Shown here: one piece after another, positions 1 through 7,651 of the stretch
How the letters are laid out: each line of letters opens with the position of its first letter
How positions within the stretch are numbered: position 1 is the stretch's first letter
Source of the DNA: an uncultured Helicobacteraceae bacterium
GTDB taxonomy: Bacteria; Campylobacterota; Campylobacteria; Campylobacterales; UBA6016
Direction: 5' to 3'
Assembly: GCA_937973585.1 (NCBI GenBank)
Contig: CALJKN010000176.1
Coordinates: 1 to 15,589, forward strand
DNA length: 15,589 bases
Notes under the pieces: model-generated
The model's input: only the letters and a program-made list of their open reading frames with translations
Databases searched by the model: none
What the model was told of the DNA's origin: nothing
Position numbers and translations under genes: made by a program

Positions 1-19
1 TACTGAAGCTAACGCAACA

Positions 20-55
20 AAATAAGTAAATCCCCGAAAGGGGTTTGCTTTATTT
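20..55. terminator. Hairpin terminator downstream of aroE
   Basis: A CCCC/GGGG stem closed by a GAAA tetraloop (32-43) is extended outward by A/T-rich pairs and a G-C pair with single-base bulges, ending in AAAT (20-23) against ATTT (52-55). Read on the minus strand it lies about 27 bases after the aroE stop and runs into a T-rich stretch, so it fits an intrinsic terminator for the eight-gene operon. The A/T arms would let it work in both directions. Whether a convergent gene lies to the left cannot be seen. Confidence 0.6.
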
Positions 56-81
56 GACTTCAACAAACTACATTTTAAAGA

Positions 82-864
82 TCAAACGCTCGCTTTCATT
101 ACTTCAAACAATTTTTTATCAAACTTCTTGTCGTTAAATATCTTAAACGCATAAAAAGCTTGCCATAGCAGCATATCTATCCCGTCTTTTCTTTTTACCC
201 CAAATTTGTCTGCCATTTTTAAAAACGGCGTATCTCTATATATGCAGTCAAAAGCAAAAGCGGCCTTTTTCATAAGCCCCTCAAGTAACGCCTCTTTTGT
301 CGGTAGCAAATCATCTTTTAGACCGGCAGACGTTGTATTCACGATAAGATCATAACCGTCGATCTCCAAATCATCAAACACAACTGTCGAAAATCCCCTC
401 TCTTTAAAAAACGAAAGCCTCTCTTTGCTTCTATTGGCTACAACAACATCAGAGTTTTCAGACCTTAAGGCAAACGCTATTGCCCTAGCCGTCCCACCTG
501 CTCCGAGTATTAATGCTTTTTGCGGGACAAAACCGTCGAGTGCTGCCATAAAACCGGGTGCATCGGTATTGTATCCCATAAGTTTTCCGTCTTTTTCGAT
601 TACCGTGTTAACGGCTCCGATTTCTCTGGCAAACATGTCAAGTGTATCGCACGCCGTAAAAGCATCCTCTTTAAAGGGGATAGTGATGTTTGCACCACTA
701 AGAGAGAGTTCAAAAAACTTGTGTCTAAAATCTTTTCCGTCTTGGAGTTCATATCTTGCGTAGCAATCTTTTATCCCAAGATATCTGAAGGCTCCGTTGT
801 GGATGAGGGGTGATTTGGAATGCGAAACCGGATTACCGAATATCGCAAATAGTTTATGATTCAA
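82..864 (-). CDS. aroE: Shikimate dehydrogenase AroE
   Basis: NADP-dependent shikimate dehydrogenase reduces 3-dehydroshikimate to shikimate in chorismate synthesis in the cytoplasm. The 260-residue protein has the usual family length and all its motifs. NPVSHSKSP (11-19) binds substrate, ANITIPFKE (58-66) holds the catalytic lysine K65, and N86 with D101 in GYNTD (97-101) complete the substrate site. GAGGTA (121-126) is the nucleotide-binding loop and NTTSAGL (176-182) is also typical. Q235 lies in the C-terminal helix that closes on substrate. The start is TTG (862-864): an in-frame stop lies just upstream (871-873), the first internal ATG would remove the substrate loop, and homologues start at this point. 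It overlaps the end of trpE by 11 bp, so translation is probably coupled. It is the last gene of the minus-strand operon. Confidence 0.96.
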   Translation of the reverse strand: MNHKLFAIFGNPVSHSKSPLIHNGAFRYLGIKDCYARYELQDGKDFRHKFFELSLSGANITIPFKEDAFTACDTLDMFAREIGAVNTVIEKDGKLMGYNTDAPGFMAALDGFVPQKALILGAGGTARAIAFALRSENSDVVVANRSKERLSFFKERGFSTVVFDDLEIDGYDLIVNTTSAGLKDDLLPTKEALLEGLMKKAAFAFDCIYRDTPFLKMADKFGVKRKDGIDMLLWQAFYAFKIFNDKKFDKKLFEVMKASV

Positions 865-2269
865 GATTTTTTAACTCTTCAAAACTGGAAAGGTTTGCCG
901 CCAGTTTATTTTTTATCTCTTTTAGCTCAAGTTCCGGGATACTATCGGCTACGACTCCGGCTCCGGCCTGAAAAATTATTTTATCTTTTTTTACAAGTGC
1001 CGTCCTGATAGCAATCGCAAAATCCATATTTCCGTCAAATCCGAAATACCCTACCGAGCCGCTATAAAAGCTTCTTTTTACACCCTCTAAATTTGCGATT
1101 ATCTCCATCGCTTTTATTTTTGGGGCTCCGGTCATTGTCCCTGCCGTAAAAGTAGCCCTAAAAAGATCAAACATATCTTTGTCTTCTTCCAAAAATCCGG
1201 TAACGTCGCTAACCATGTGCATAACGTGCGAATATCTCTCCACACGCATCAAATCACCGACAACAACGGTTCCGCTCTTACACACTCTACCGATATCGTT
1301 TCTAGCCAAATCGACCAGCATTATGTGTTCGGCTCTCTCTTTCGGGTCGTTCACCATCTCTTTTTCGAGCTCCAAATCCCGCTTAAGATCTTTTCCCCTT
1401 TTTCTGGTTCCGGCTATCGGACGGATTAGAACTTCACCGTTTTCAAGTTTTATCATCACCTCCGGCGAACTACCGGCTATCGAAAAGTCTTCATACTTCA
1501 AAAGATACATATATGGAGACGGGTTTTTTGCCCTGAGAACCCTATAAAAACTATACGGATCAACCTCGGCATCCACTGTGATTCTATTGGCGACCAAAAT
1601 CTGAAATACGTCTCCGGCTCTTATGTGCTCTTTTGCCTTGAGCACACTCTCTTTGAAGCTCTCGTCACTCAGTATCGTCTTGGTCTCAAACGTTCCGGAC
1701 GGTTTTTTAAGCTCGACGTATCCGTAATTATCCGATAGCAATCTCTCGACTTCGTCAAAATCTATCGTTGGATTTTCCATTGTTGTAAACATTAGAAGCT
1801 TACAATTTTTATGGGAATAGGCGATTACCGCTTCCGGCCTTATCATATCGAAATCGGCGATTCCGGTTTCATCCTTTAGAGGCTCCATCGATGTCTTTAA
1901 AACAGGTTCAAACTCTTTTATCAGGTCATACCCTATGTAGCCGACAAATCCATCAACAAAACCGAGTCCGTACTCTTCGCACATTTTGCCGTATTTTGAG
2001 GTATCTATCTTGGAGTAATAGTTCTGCAAAAATGCAAGCGGCTCTATCTCTATATCGCTCTCATTTCCGTTTTCATCTACGTATGAGCTCTTTGAGTTTT
2101 TGTAAGAAACCCTCTCGCGTTCACCGATAAAGATATAGCTGTAATTGCCGTACTCATTAACTACGGCACTCTCTAGAAGAAAAATTCTCTTTTGGGAGAA
2201 TCTCTCTTCTAGCTTCCTATAAAACGCAATCGGGGTAAACTGATCTATAAAAACCGATCTAAATAACAA
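854..2269 (-). CDS. trpE: Anthranilate synthase component I (TrpE)
   Basis: This chorismate-utilising enzyme makes anthranilate, the first step of tryptophan synthesis, using ammonia supplied by a glutamine amidotransferase subunit (TrpG or a TrpGD fusion) that is not in the window. The 471-residue protein has the N-terminal LLES motif (31-34), linked in TrpE to tryptophan feedback binding, and a full chorismate-binding domain from about 200 onward, with PIAGT (284-288), EHIMLVDLARND (314-325) and GTMTGAPK (377-384). PIAGT has alanine where aminodeoxychorismate synthase PabB typically has lysine, which favours TrpE over PabB. The start is TTG (2267-2269): the codon directly before it is an in-frame TGA and the first internal ATG would delete LLES. 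AAAGG eight bases upstream, overlapping the SPOR gene's end, is the likely ribosome site. C. jejuni, as I recall, keeps trpE in its own trp operon, so this placement is notable. Confidence 0.9.
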   Translation of the reverse strand: MLFRSVFIDQFTPIAFYRKLEERFSQKRIFLLESAVVNEYGNYSYIFIGERERVSYKNSKSSYVDENGNESDIEIEPLAFLQNYYSKIDTSKYGKMCEEYGLGFVDGFVGYIGYDLIKEFEPVLKTSMEPLKDETGIADFDMIRPEAVIAYSHKNCKLLMFTTMENPTIDFDEVERLLSDNYGYVELKKPSGTFETKTILSDESFKESVLKAKEHIRAGDVFQILVANRITVDAEVDPYSFYRVLRAKNPSPYMYLLKYEDFSIAGSSPEVMIKLENGEVLIRPIAGTRKRGKDLKRDLELEKEMVNDPKERAEHIMLVDLARNDIGRVCKSGTVVVGDLMRVERYSHVMHMVSDVTGFLEEDKDMFDLFRATFTAGTMTGAPKIKAMEIIANLEGVKRSFYSGSVGYFGFDGNMDFAIAIRTALVKKDKIIFQAGAGVVADSIPELELKEIKNKLAANLSSFEELKNLES

Positions 2270-2273
2270 TCAA

Positions 2274-3176
2274 TCAACCTTTTACTATAAAAGCGTCGCT
2301 TCTAATCTGTTTTCTAACTTTCGGCAGAGCCTTGTCGGCCTCCTCTTTTGTACCAAACGGACCGACCCAAACTTTTGTTATGTTTTTGTCGTTTTTCGTG
2401 CCGTCTTTTGTTTTAGCGGTAAACCCGGCCGATGTAATTTTTGTCGCAAGTCCGGAAATAGTTTGAGGGTCGTTAAAGTATCCGACTTGAATATAGTAGC
2501 CGCCGTTTTGAGCCTGTGCCGTTTTTGACTCAGCTTTTGGGGCTTGCTGTTTTGCCTCTTCCGCCTTTTTCTTCTCAAGCTCTTTTTGTTTGGCTGCTTT
2601 TTGCTCAGCTCTTTTTTTCTCAAGCTCTTTTTGTTTGGCTATCCTGTCGGCCTCTTTTTTTTGTTCTGCCGCTATCTCTTCTTGGGTTTTTTGCGGCGGG
2701 GTCATTACTGTTTGTTTCGGTTGTTCAGACTTTATCTCTACCCCCTGAGGTTTTGCAGTCGGCGACGGAGCAGGGGCAACTGTTGTAGCAGACGAAGGTG
2801 TCTGAGCTATTGCAACAGGAGCAGGCTGTGACGGAGCAGGTTGCTGGGTTGCGGGTGCTGTCGCTTCTTTTTGTGCGTCTTGCTGGAGTTTTTTTACTAT
2901 TTCATCCAATTTTGCATCCGCATTTGCATTTGCACTACCGTTTTTATCGGCAGACGGCGACGGAGCAGGGGCAACCGTTACAGCTTGATTATTTTGATCT
3001 TGCCCACCGATAGGCAAAGGCTGTTTTTTATCGTCGTTGCCAAAAAATTTCATCGCACCTATGGCAACAAAAAACATTAGTAGTACGCCGGTAGCAACAA
3101 GAAAAAACTTCTTCCCTTTTCCGCCCTCTTTTTGATTGCCTAACAGCAGGTCGTTTAGTTCGTTTTTTTCATCCAT
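2274..3176 (-). CDS. Membrane-anchored SPOR-domain protein
   Basis: The 300-residue protein has a short cytoplasmic N-terminus (1-23), one membrane span (about 24-45), a low-complexity periplasmic part, and a C-terminal SPOR domain (about 227-300, beginning YYIQVGYF and ending AFIVKG). SPOR domains bind denuded septal peptidoglycan, so a role at the division site as in FtsN or DedD relatives is likely; it is not shown to be FtsN. The middle is first Pro/Ala/Gln/Ser-rich, with VAPAPSP twice, then a Lys/Glu-rich segment likely to form a helix or coiled coil, with AKQKELEKK twice. Both protein repeats are exact DNA repeats. The ATG start follows a strong GGAGGGC ribosome site in the 17-bp gap after the DUF1882 gene. 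It sits where C. jejuni has Cj0404. Confidence 0.9.
   Translation of the reverse strand: MDEKNELNDLLLGNQKEGGKGKKFFLVATGVLLMFFVAIGAMKFFGNDDKKQPLPIGGQDQNNQAVTVAPAPSPSADKNGSANANADAKLDEIVKKLQQDAQKEATAPATQQPAPSQPAPVAIAQTPSSATTVAPAPSPTAKPQGVEIKSEQPKQTVMTPPQKTQEEIAAEQKKEADRIAKQKELEKKRAEQKAAKQKELEKKKAEEAKQQAPKAESKTAQAQNGGYYIQVGYFNDPQTISGLATKITSAGFTAKTKDGTKNDKNITKVWVGPFGTKEEADKALPKVRKQIRSDAFIVKG
2572..2640. repeat. Two 24-bp direct repeats in the SPOR gene
   Basis: Identical 24-bp copies lie at 2572-2595 and 2617-2640, offset by 45 bp (15 codons, in frame). On the minus strand they encode the two AKQKELEKK units of the charged helical segment. A change in copy number would keep the frame. Confidence 0.9.
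2760..2975. repeat. Two 21-bp direct repeats in the SPOR gene
   Basis: Identical 21-bp copies lie at 2760-2780 and 2955-2975, offset by 195 bp (65 codons, in frame). On the minus strand they encode the two VAPAPSP segments of the periplasmic linker. Recombination between them would shorten the linker without a frameshift. Confidence 0.9.
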
Positions 3177-3193
3177 AAATTAGCCCTCCACGC

Positions 3194-3736
3194 TTATAAA
3201 TGTTTAGACCACGATGCGCCACGCTCTTTTTCGTACACATCGTATGGTAGATTTAGTATATTAAACTCAGGCGGAATCTGATCATTTGGAAAATAATTCC
3301 ACTGAACCGGAAGTCTCTGAGAGAGTTTCATAGATAGCGTCTTTGCAAGATGAATACCCTCATGCAGGGTAGTATGCCCTTTATGTATGTACAAATGCAG
3401 ATGTCCGGCCGTCTTTGTCTTGTACGCCGTAAAGTTGATAAACCCCTCTTCCCTAAATAGCAGTTGTGCCCTATGCCAAAACCTCTCCGGATCCCTGCCG
3501 TTATAGTCGAATACGATATTTTCAACCTTTTGGTTAGGTAAAATAAGAGAGTGCGCCACAACGCATTTGCCATCGGAATAATCGTTCATTACCTGCAAAT
3601 TTAGAGTTTTATCGATCTTTTCGTATTTATTAAAATACGTCTTCCCTTTGTACTCTATTTTCTCGGATGCACCGTCTCTCTTTTGCCAATAGTGCGTCGT
3701 GCACATCTTGATAAGCTTTGTATCCACATTGTACAT
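3194..3736 (-). CDS. DUF1882-family protein, possible prim-pol-like fold
   Basis: The 180-residue soluble protein has no signal peptide or membrane span and corresponds by position and sequence style to C. jejuni Cj0403 (DUF1882), conserved in Campylobacterota with no established function. IVFDYNG (74-80), about 25 residues of helix, then KTKTAGHLHLYIHKG (106-120) copies the spacing of primase-polymerase motifs I (hhhDhD/E) and II (sxH) seen, for example, in LigD polymerase domains. I recall that the H. pylori homologue HP0184 was placed structurally with the prim-pol fold, but cannot verify that here. The second acidic residue of motif I is replaced (DYN), so activity is doubtful. The ATG start has AAGGAAG nine bases upstream. 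The 43-bp gap to glyA and 17-bp gap to the SPOR gene place it inside the operon. Confidence 0.85.
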   Translation of the reverse strand: MYNVDTKLIKMCTTHYWQKRDGASEKIEYKGKTYFNKYEKIDKTLNLQVMNDYSDGKCVVAHSLILPNQKVENIVFDYNGRDPERFWHRAQLLFREEGFINFTAYKTKTAGHLHLYIHKGHTTLHEGIHLAKTLSMKLSQRLPVQWNYFPNDQIPPEFNILNLPYDVYEKERGASWSKHL

Positions 3737-3779
3737 CGGGCGCTACTTCCTTTTACCTTTTTTGCCTATCTTAACGTAA

Positions 3780-5027
3780 TCAATATATAGCTCTATCATA
3801 AATTACAAATTTAGATGCTAGCTCTTTCATTTTTCCGGCTATCTCTATATGTTTCGCCTCATTGCCCACATCGTCAAATACGTCGCAGATGGCGTTTGCA
3901 ATGATTTTGAACTCCTCTTCTTTCATCCCTCTGGCGGTTAGAGCCGGTGAACCTATCCTGATACCGCTTGTTACAAACGGGCTTCTGGTCTCGCCCGGAA
4001 CGGTATTTTTATTTACCGTAATACCTGCTCTACCTAGTGCGGCATCGGCATCTTTACCGGAAAACTCTTTATTTAGGAGGCTAACTAGCACAAGGTGTGA
4101 ATCCGTACCGCCGGATACTATATCGTATCCCCTGTTTACTAGAATTTCGGCAAGCACTTTGATATTTGCTTTCACCTGTTTTGCGTATGTTTTCCACTCA
4201 GGCTTTAGGTTTTCACCGAAACCGACGGCTTTTGCGGCAATGATATGGACAAGCGGCCCACCCTGAATCCCCGGAAATACCGCTTTATTGATTTTTGTCG
4301 CTATCTCTTCATTATTGGTCATAATCATACCACCTCTTGGCCCCCTAAGGGTTTTGTGGGTAGTCGTAGTAACAACGTCCGCATACGGAAAAGGAGACGG
4401 ATACTCCCCAGCCGCAACAAGGCCTGCATAGTGTGCGATATCGGCAAATAATAATGCCCCAACAGAGTCGGCTATCTCCTTGAATCTTTTAAAATCTATC
4501 TCTCTTGAGTATGCACTAGCTCCGCATATAATCATTTTAGGTTTTACTATGTTTGCAATATCTTGCACTCTATCGTAATTGATATACCCGTCAAGCTCAA
4601 CCCCATAGCTAAAGCTCTCGTAGTTTTGACCGCTAAAATTTACTTTTGCGCCGTGAGTAAGGTGTCCGCCGTTTGAAAGATCCATCCCCAAAATCTTGTC
4701 GTAAGGCTTTAAAAGGGCAGTAAATACTGCGCCGTTTGCCTGTGAACCGGAGTGCGGCTGAACGTTTGCAAACTCGCATCCGAAAAGTTTTTTGGCTCTA
4801 TCGATAGCCAGCTGCTCCACCGCATCGGCAAATTCACAACCGCCGTAGTATCTTTTGTACGGGTACCCTTCGGCATATTTGTTTGTAAATACGCTACCGC
4901 TTGCCTCCATGACGGATGGAAACGTAAAATTTTCACTTGCGATCATCTCAAGGTGGTGCGTTTGCCTATCAAGCTCTTTTTGTAGTATGTCAAAAACTTC
5001 TCTGTCGCTATTTTCCATAAAACCCAT
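3780..5027 (-). CDS. glyA: Serine hydroxymethyltransferase GlyA
   Basis: This pyridoxal-phosphate enzyme interconverts serine and glycine with tetrahydrofolate and supplies cytoplasmic one-carbon units. At 415 residues it has full family length. Landmarks are MIASENF (28-34), KYAEGYPYKRYYGG (50-63), HSGSQAN (92-98, cofactor phosphate), FADIAHYAGL (194-203, with D196 and H199 at the cofactor ring) and TTTTHKTLRGPRGG (220-233), whose lysine K225 forms the Schiff base. The first ATG is preferred over the one at codon 4 because GGAAGGA precedes it at normal spacing. The lysS stop lies 17 bp upstream and the DUF1882 gene follows after 43 bp, so it is mid-operon. The fur-lysS-glyA order is the same as I recall for C. 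jejuni. Confidence 0.98.
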   Translation of the reverse strand: MGFMENSDREVFDILQKELDRQTHHLEMIASENFTFPSVMEASGSVFTNKYAEGYPYKRYYGGCEFADAVEQLAIDRAKKLFGCEFANVQPHSGSQANGAVFTALLKPYDKILGMDLSNGGHLTHGAKVNFSGQNYESFSYGVELDGYINYDRVQDIANIVKPKMIICGASAYSREIDFKRFKEIADSVGALLFADIAHYAGLVAAGEYPSPFPYADVVTTTTHKTLRGPRGGMIMTNNEEIATKINKAVFPGIQGGPLVHIIAAKAVGFGENLKPEWKTYAKQVKANIKVLAEILVNRGYDIVSGGTDSHLVLVSLLNKEFSGKDADAALGRAGITVNKNTVPGETRSPFVTSGIRIGSPALTARGMKEEEFKIIANAICDVFDDVGNEAKHIEIAGKMKELASKFVIYDRAIY

Positions 5028-5044
5028 AGTAAATCCTTCCTAAA

Positions 5045-6526
5045 TTAGCTTAATCTTCTCATTGCAGGGAACAAAATAACGTCTTTTATTGACTCCTGTC
5101 CCGTTAGCAGCATAACAAGCCTATCGATACCGATACCTTGCCCCGCAGTCGGAGGCATCCCGTATTTGAGCGCCTCTACGAAGTCCTCGTCCATATCGTT
5201 TGCCTCTACGTTGCCGGCCGCTTTTGCCTCTGCCTGTTTTTTAAATCTCCCGTATTGATCAATCGGGTCATTTAGCTCATTAAAGCCGTTTGCAATCTCC
5301 CGTCCGGCGATAAATAACTCAAATCTATCGGTTATCTCCGGGTTATTCTCGCTCCTTTTGGCAAGAGGGGATATCTCAACCGGAAATCCGGTTACAAATG
5401 TCGGATTATTAAGTTTTTTCTCCACAAAATTGTCAAACAATTCAGCCAAAAGCTCACCGTAGTTTAGCTTTTCGTCAAACTCTACATCTTTTGATTTGAG
5501 ATAGGCCTTGATGCTATCTCTATCTTTTGTTGCTTCAGTCGGAACACCGCCTATCTCGGTTAGGGATTTTACATAGTCTACTCTACTGAATTTTGAAAGA
5601 TCAACTTCACGCTCACCGATAGTAATAACATTTGGAAGGCCTAGGTTTTCTATCAAATTCGCAAACAATCTCTCCGTCAAATCCATCAGATATTCGTAGT
5701 TTTTGTAAGCCCTATAAAACTCAATCATTGTAAATTCAGGGTTGTGTGTATGGTCAATCCCCTCGTTTCTGAAGCTCCTGTTTATTTCAAATACAGCCTC
5801 AAAACCGCCGACTATAAGCCTTTTGAGATACAGCTCCGGAGCTATACGCAAATATCTATCTTCACCGAGTGCATTATGATGTGTGATAAACGGTCTGGCG
5901 GTAGCACCTCCCGCTATCGGATGTAGCATTGGAGTTTCAACCTCCAAAAAACCCTCGTTTTCAAAAAAACGCCTGACGAGGCTTACAATACGACTCCTTG
6001 TTTTAAGGGTATCCAACACATCACGGTTCATGATAAGGTCTAGATATCTTTGTCTATATCTGGTCTCCATATCGGTTAGGCCGTGGAACTTCTCAGGGAG
6101 CTGGTTTATCGCTTTTGTGAGTATCTCCATCGCTTGTACATGCATAGTAAGCTCACCGGTTTTAGTTACAAAGGCATAGCCGCTAACCTCTACTATATCG
6201 CCCACCTCTACCAGCTTTACAAGCTCTGCAAACCAGTCCCCGAGGTCGTTTTTTGAGTAGTATATCTGGATTACTCCGACCTCATCTTCTATTTTTGCGA
6301 AAGCGGCTTTACCCATAAGCCTCAAAAACTTAACACGTCCCGATACGGTGTAGCTCTTATCGCTTTTTTTGCTCCCGTCTTCAAGATCAAAAATATATTG
6401 GTTTTTCTCTATAAAACTTGCAGTATCCGTGTCTCTTTTTGAAACCGAGGTATACGGGTTTTTACCCACTGCACGGAGCGCTTCGGCTTTTTCTATCCTC
6501 TGTTTTGTGTAAACGTTTTCAAACAT
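5045..6526 (-). CDS. lysS: Lysyl-tRNA synthetase, class II (LysS)
   Basis: LysS attaches lysine to tRNA-Lys. The 493-residue protein has the normal class IIb layout: an N-terminal OB-fold anticodon-binding domain (about 58-150, beginning SGRV), then a class II catalytic core with motif 1 around FLEVETPMLHP (193-203), motif 2 FRNEGIDHTHNPEFT (252-266) with the catalytic arginine, and motif 3 GQGIGIDRLVMLL (462-474). The ATG overlaps the fur stop by one base (TAATG), which points to translational coupling in a shared transcript. No frame break or missing catalytic residue is seen. The protein is of the bacterial OB-fold type, not the archaeal class I enzyme. Confidence 0.98.
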   Translation of the reverse strand: MFENVYTKQRIEKAEALRAVGKNPYTSVSKRDTDTASFIEKNQYIFDLEDGSKKSDKSYTVSGRVKFLRLMGKAAFAKIEDEVGVIQIYYSKNDLGDWFAELVKLVEVGDIVEVSGYAFVTKTGELTMHVQAMEILTKAINQLPEKFHGLTDMETRYRQRYLDLIMNRDVLDTLKTRSRIVSLVRRFFENEGFLEVETPMLHPIAGGATARPFITHHNALGEDRYLRIAPELYLKRLIVGGFEAVFEINRSFRNEGIDHTHNPEFTMIEFYRAYKNYEYLMDLTERLFANLIENLGLPNVITIGEREVDLSKFSRVDYVKSLTEIGGVPTEATKDRDSIKAYLKSKDVEFDEKLNYGELLAELFDNFVEKKLNNPTFVTGFPVEISPLAKRSENNPEITDRFELFIAGREIANGFNELNDPIDQYGRFKKQAEAKAAGNVEANDMDEDFVEALKYGMPPTAGQGIGIDRLVMLLTGQESIKDVILFPAMRRLS

Positions 6527-6993
6527 TAACTATCTTTTCCCTTTGCTTTTTGGTTGCACTCTTTGCATGTTCCGTATATCTGCATGGCGTGGTCTTTTAT
6601 CGTAAACCCTTTTTTGGCCGCTTCAGCCTCTTGGAGCTTTTCTATCTCGTCCGATTCAAACTCTATGATTTTGTCGCACGATACGCATATCATATGGTCA
6701 TGATGGGCTTTTGTATTTAGTTCGTATTTTTTACCGTCGGCACCAAATGATATACTAATCGCAAACCCTTCGTTTTCAAAAAAATTCAGAGTTCTATAGA
6801 TTGTAGCTATCCCTATATTTTTACCCTCTTTTTCGTGTTGGGCAAAAACCAAAATCTCCTCTGGGGTAAAATGCCCTTTATGTTTGTACATAGCGGCCAT
6901 AATCACCTCTCTTTGAGTGGTGTTTTTGAGGTTTTTCTCTTTTACCCTCTCTCTTAGCATCGCAAGTATTACGTCTAATGATTTCTCTTTCAT
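6526..6993 (-). CDS. fur: Ferric uptake regulator Fur
   Basis: Fur is a metal-dependent dimeric repressor of iron-uptake and related genes. The 155-residue protein has the N-terminal winged-helix domain, with recognition helix around IGIATIYRTLNF (60-71), then a metal-binding and dimerisation domain with HHDH (97-100), the zinc pair C103/C106 (CVSC) and the second pair C143/C146 (CKEC). The HHDHMIC signature and both cysteine pairs are as in Fur; PerR relatives share the fold, but position before lysS matches C. jejuni fur. It starts with ATG overlapping the cvpA stop by three bases and ends one base into lysS. No promoter is evident directly before it, so it is probably read from the cvpA promoter; C. 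jejuni fur is likewise reported to depend on promoters before upstream genes. I see no clear Fur box in 7566-7651. Confidence 0.95.
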   Translation of the reverse strand: MKEKSLDVILAMLRERVKEKNLKNTTQREVIMAAMYKHKGHFTPEEILVFAQHEKEGKNIGIATIYRTLNFFENEGFAISISFGADGKKYELNTKAHHDHMICVSCDKIIEFESDEIEKLQEAEAAKKGFTIKDHAMQIYGTCKECNQKAKGKDS

Positions 6994-7565
6994 TTTTTCG
7001 CTTCCGATGTTGTGATATTTACCTCTTTCAAGGCCTCTTTTGTCATCTCCTCTTTAACTTTTTGTGAGATGTTTGAGGCGTTCAAATCCTCCGGCTTTAG
7101 CTTCATAATAAAACCCCCCGTAGAGACCATCGGCGAATATAAAAAGCTACCTGAAAAATGGTTTGAGAATTTTGCATTTAAAAAAGCTACGTTTGAGATT
7201 GCAAAAACTATAACCGACAGTATCAGGTATATTTTCCCTCCGGCGACTCCAAAGCCTAGTATCTTGTCGGCAATGCCGAATCCGCTGACGTCTATCGCCT
7301 TTGATACGAAAGATGCAAAGAGGGTAATCCCAAACCACAAAGCGGCAAACAGAGCTATAAAAGATACGACGTGAGCCGCCGTTTCGTTTTTTATGTTTAG
7401 GATATGGACAAAAAAATCCCCAAAGCCGCCCGAAAATCTGGAAGCCAAAAAAATACCGCCGATAATTGCGGCAAGTCCGGCAACCTCTTTTACGAATCCG
7501 TGCAAAAATCCTTTTAATCCGAGTGCGCCGACCAAAAACAAAACTATAATGTCGAGAGTGCTCAA
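6990..7565 (-). CDS. cvpA: CvpA-family inner-membrane protein
   Basis: The 191-residue protein has four hydrophobic spans (about 4-22, 27-43, 64-88 and 103-127) and a charged C-terminal tail, the CvpA family plan. CvpA proteins are named for colicin V production and are linked in other bacteria to envelope and bile-salt tolerance; their molecular activity is unsettled. The start is TTG (7563-7565) preceded at seven bases by AAGG; no in-frame ATG exists near the conserved LDIIVLFLVGALGLKG beginning. It is the first gene of the minus-strand operon, and its stop overlaps the fur ATG. In C. jejuni a gatC gene is, as I recall, further upstream; here the divergent mqnC takes that place. Confidence 0.9.
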   Translation of the reverse strand: MSTLDIIVLFLVGALGLKGFLHGFVKEVAGLAAIIGGIFLASRFSGGFGDFFVHILNIKNETAAHVVSFIALFAALWFGITLFASFVSKAIDVSGFGIADKILGFGVAGGKIYLILSVIVFAISNVAFLNAKFSNHFSGSFLYSPMVSTGGFIMKLKPEDLNASNISQKVKEEMTKEALKEVNITTSEAKK

Positions 7566-7600
7566 AAAGCGGCCTTAATAAAGTTTAAGTGAGTGCCGAA

Positions 7601-7606
7601 ATTGTA
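7601..7606 (-). promoter_or_regulatory. Probable -10 element for the cvpA-aroE operon
   Basis: The minus strand reads TACAAT at 7606-7601, one mismatch from the consensus. The expected start of transcription near 7594 leaves a leader of about 30 bases before the cvpA TTG. Upstream on that strand are T-rich tracts in place of a clear -35, as described for Campylobacter housekeeping promoters. No other gap in the operon is long enough to hold an obvious promoter, so it may drive all eight genes. Confidence 0.5.
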
Positions 7607-7638
7607 CCGCCTTAATCATAAAAAAAACATTTTTTGTC

Positions 7639-7644
7639 TATAAT
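7639..7644 (+). promoter_or_regulatory. Consensus -10 box of mqnC, almost touching the ATG
   Basis: A perfect TATAAT lies seven bases before the mqnC ATG (7652-7654), preceded by A-rich and T-rich tracts (7620-7635) typical of Campylobacter promoters. Transcription would start at or within a base or two of the ATG, giving a leaderless message. The stretch between box and ATG is C-rich with no ribosome site, which agrees with this. Confidence 0.6.
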
Positions 7645-7651
7645 CGCCCCC

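Noticed and set aside
2516..3080. Hydrophobic Leu/Phe-rich frames on the plus strand opposite the SPOR gene
   Set aside because: They are the mirror of Lys/Glu- and Ala/Pro-rich codons on the real strand, with repeats causing repeated peptides. They are not membrane proteins.
3862..4266. Open frame of 134 codons on the plus strand opposite glyA
   Set aside because: It lies fully antisense to a well-conserved enzyme gene, has no ribosome site and no recognisable domain. The same holds for the other long antisense frames over lysS, trpE, recG and the integrase.
7634..7651. TTG start of mqnC at 7634
   Set aside because: The TATAAT box lies inside this extension and family members begin near the ATG at 7652.
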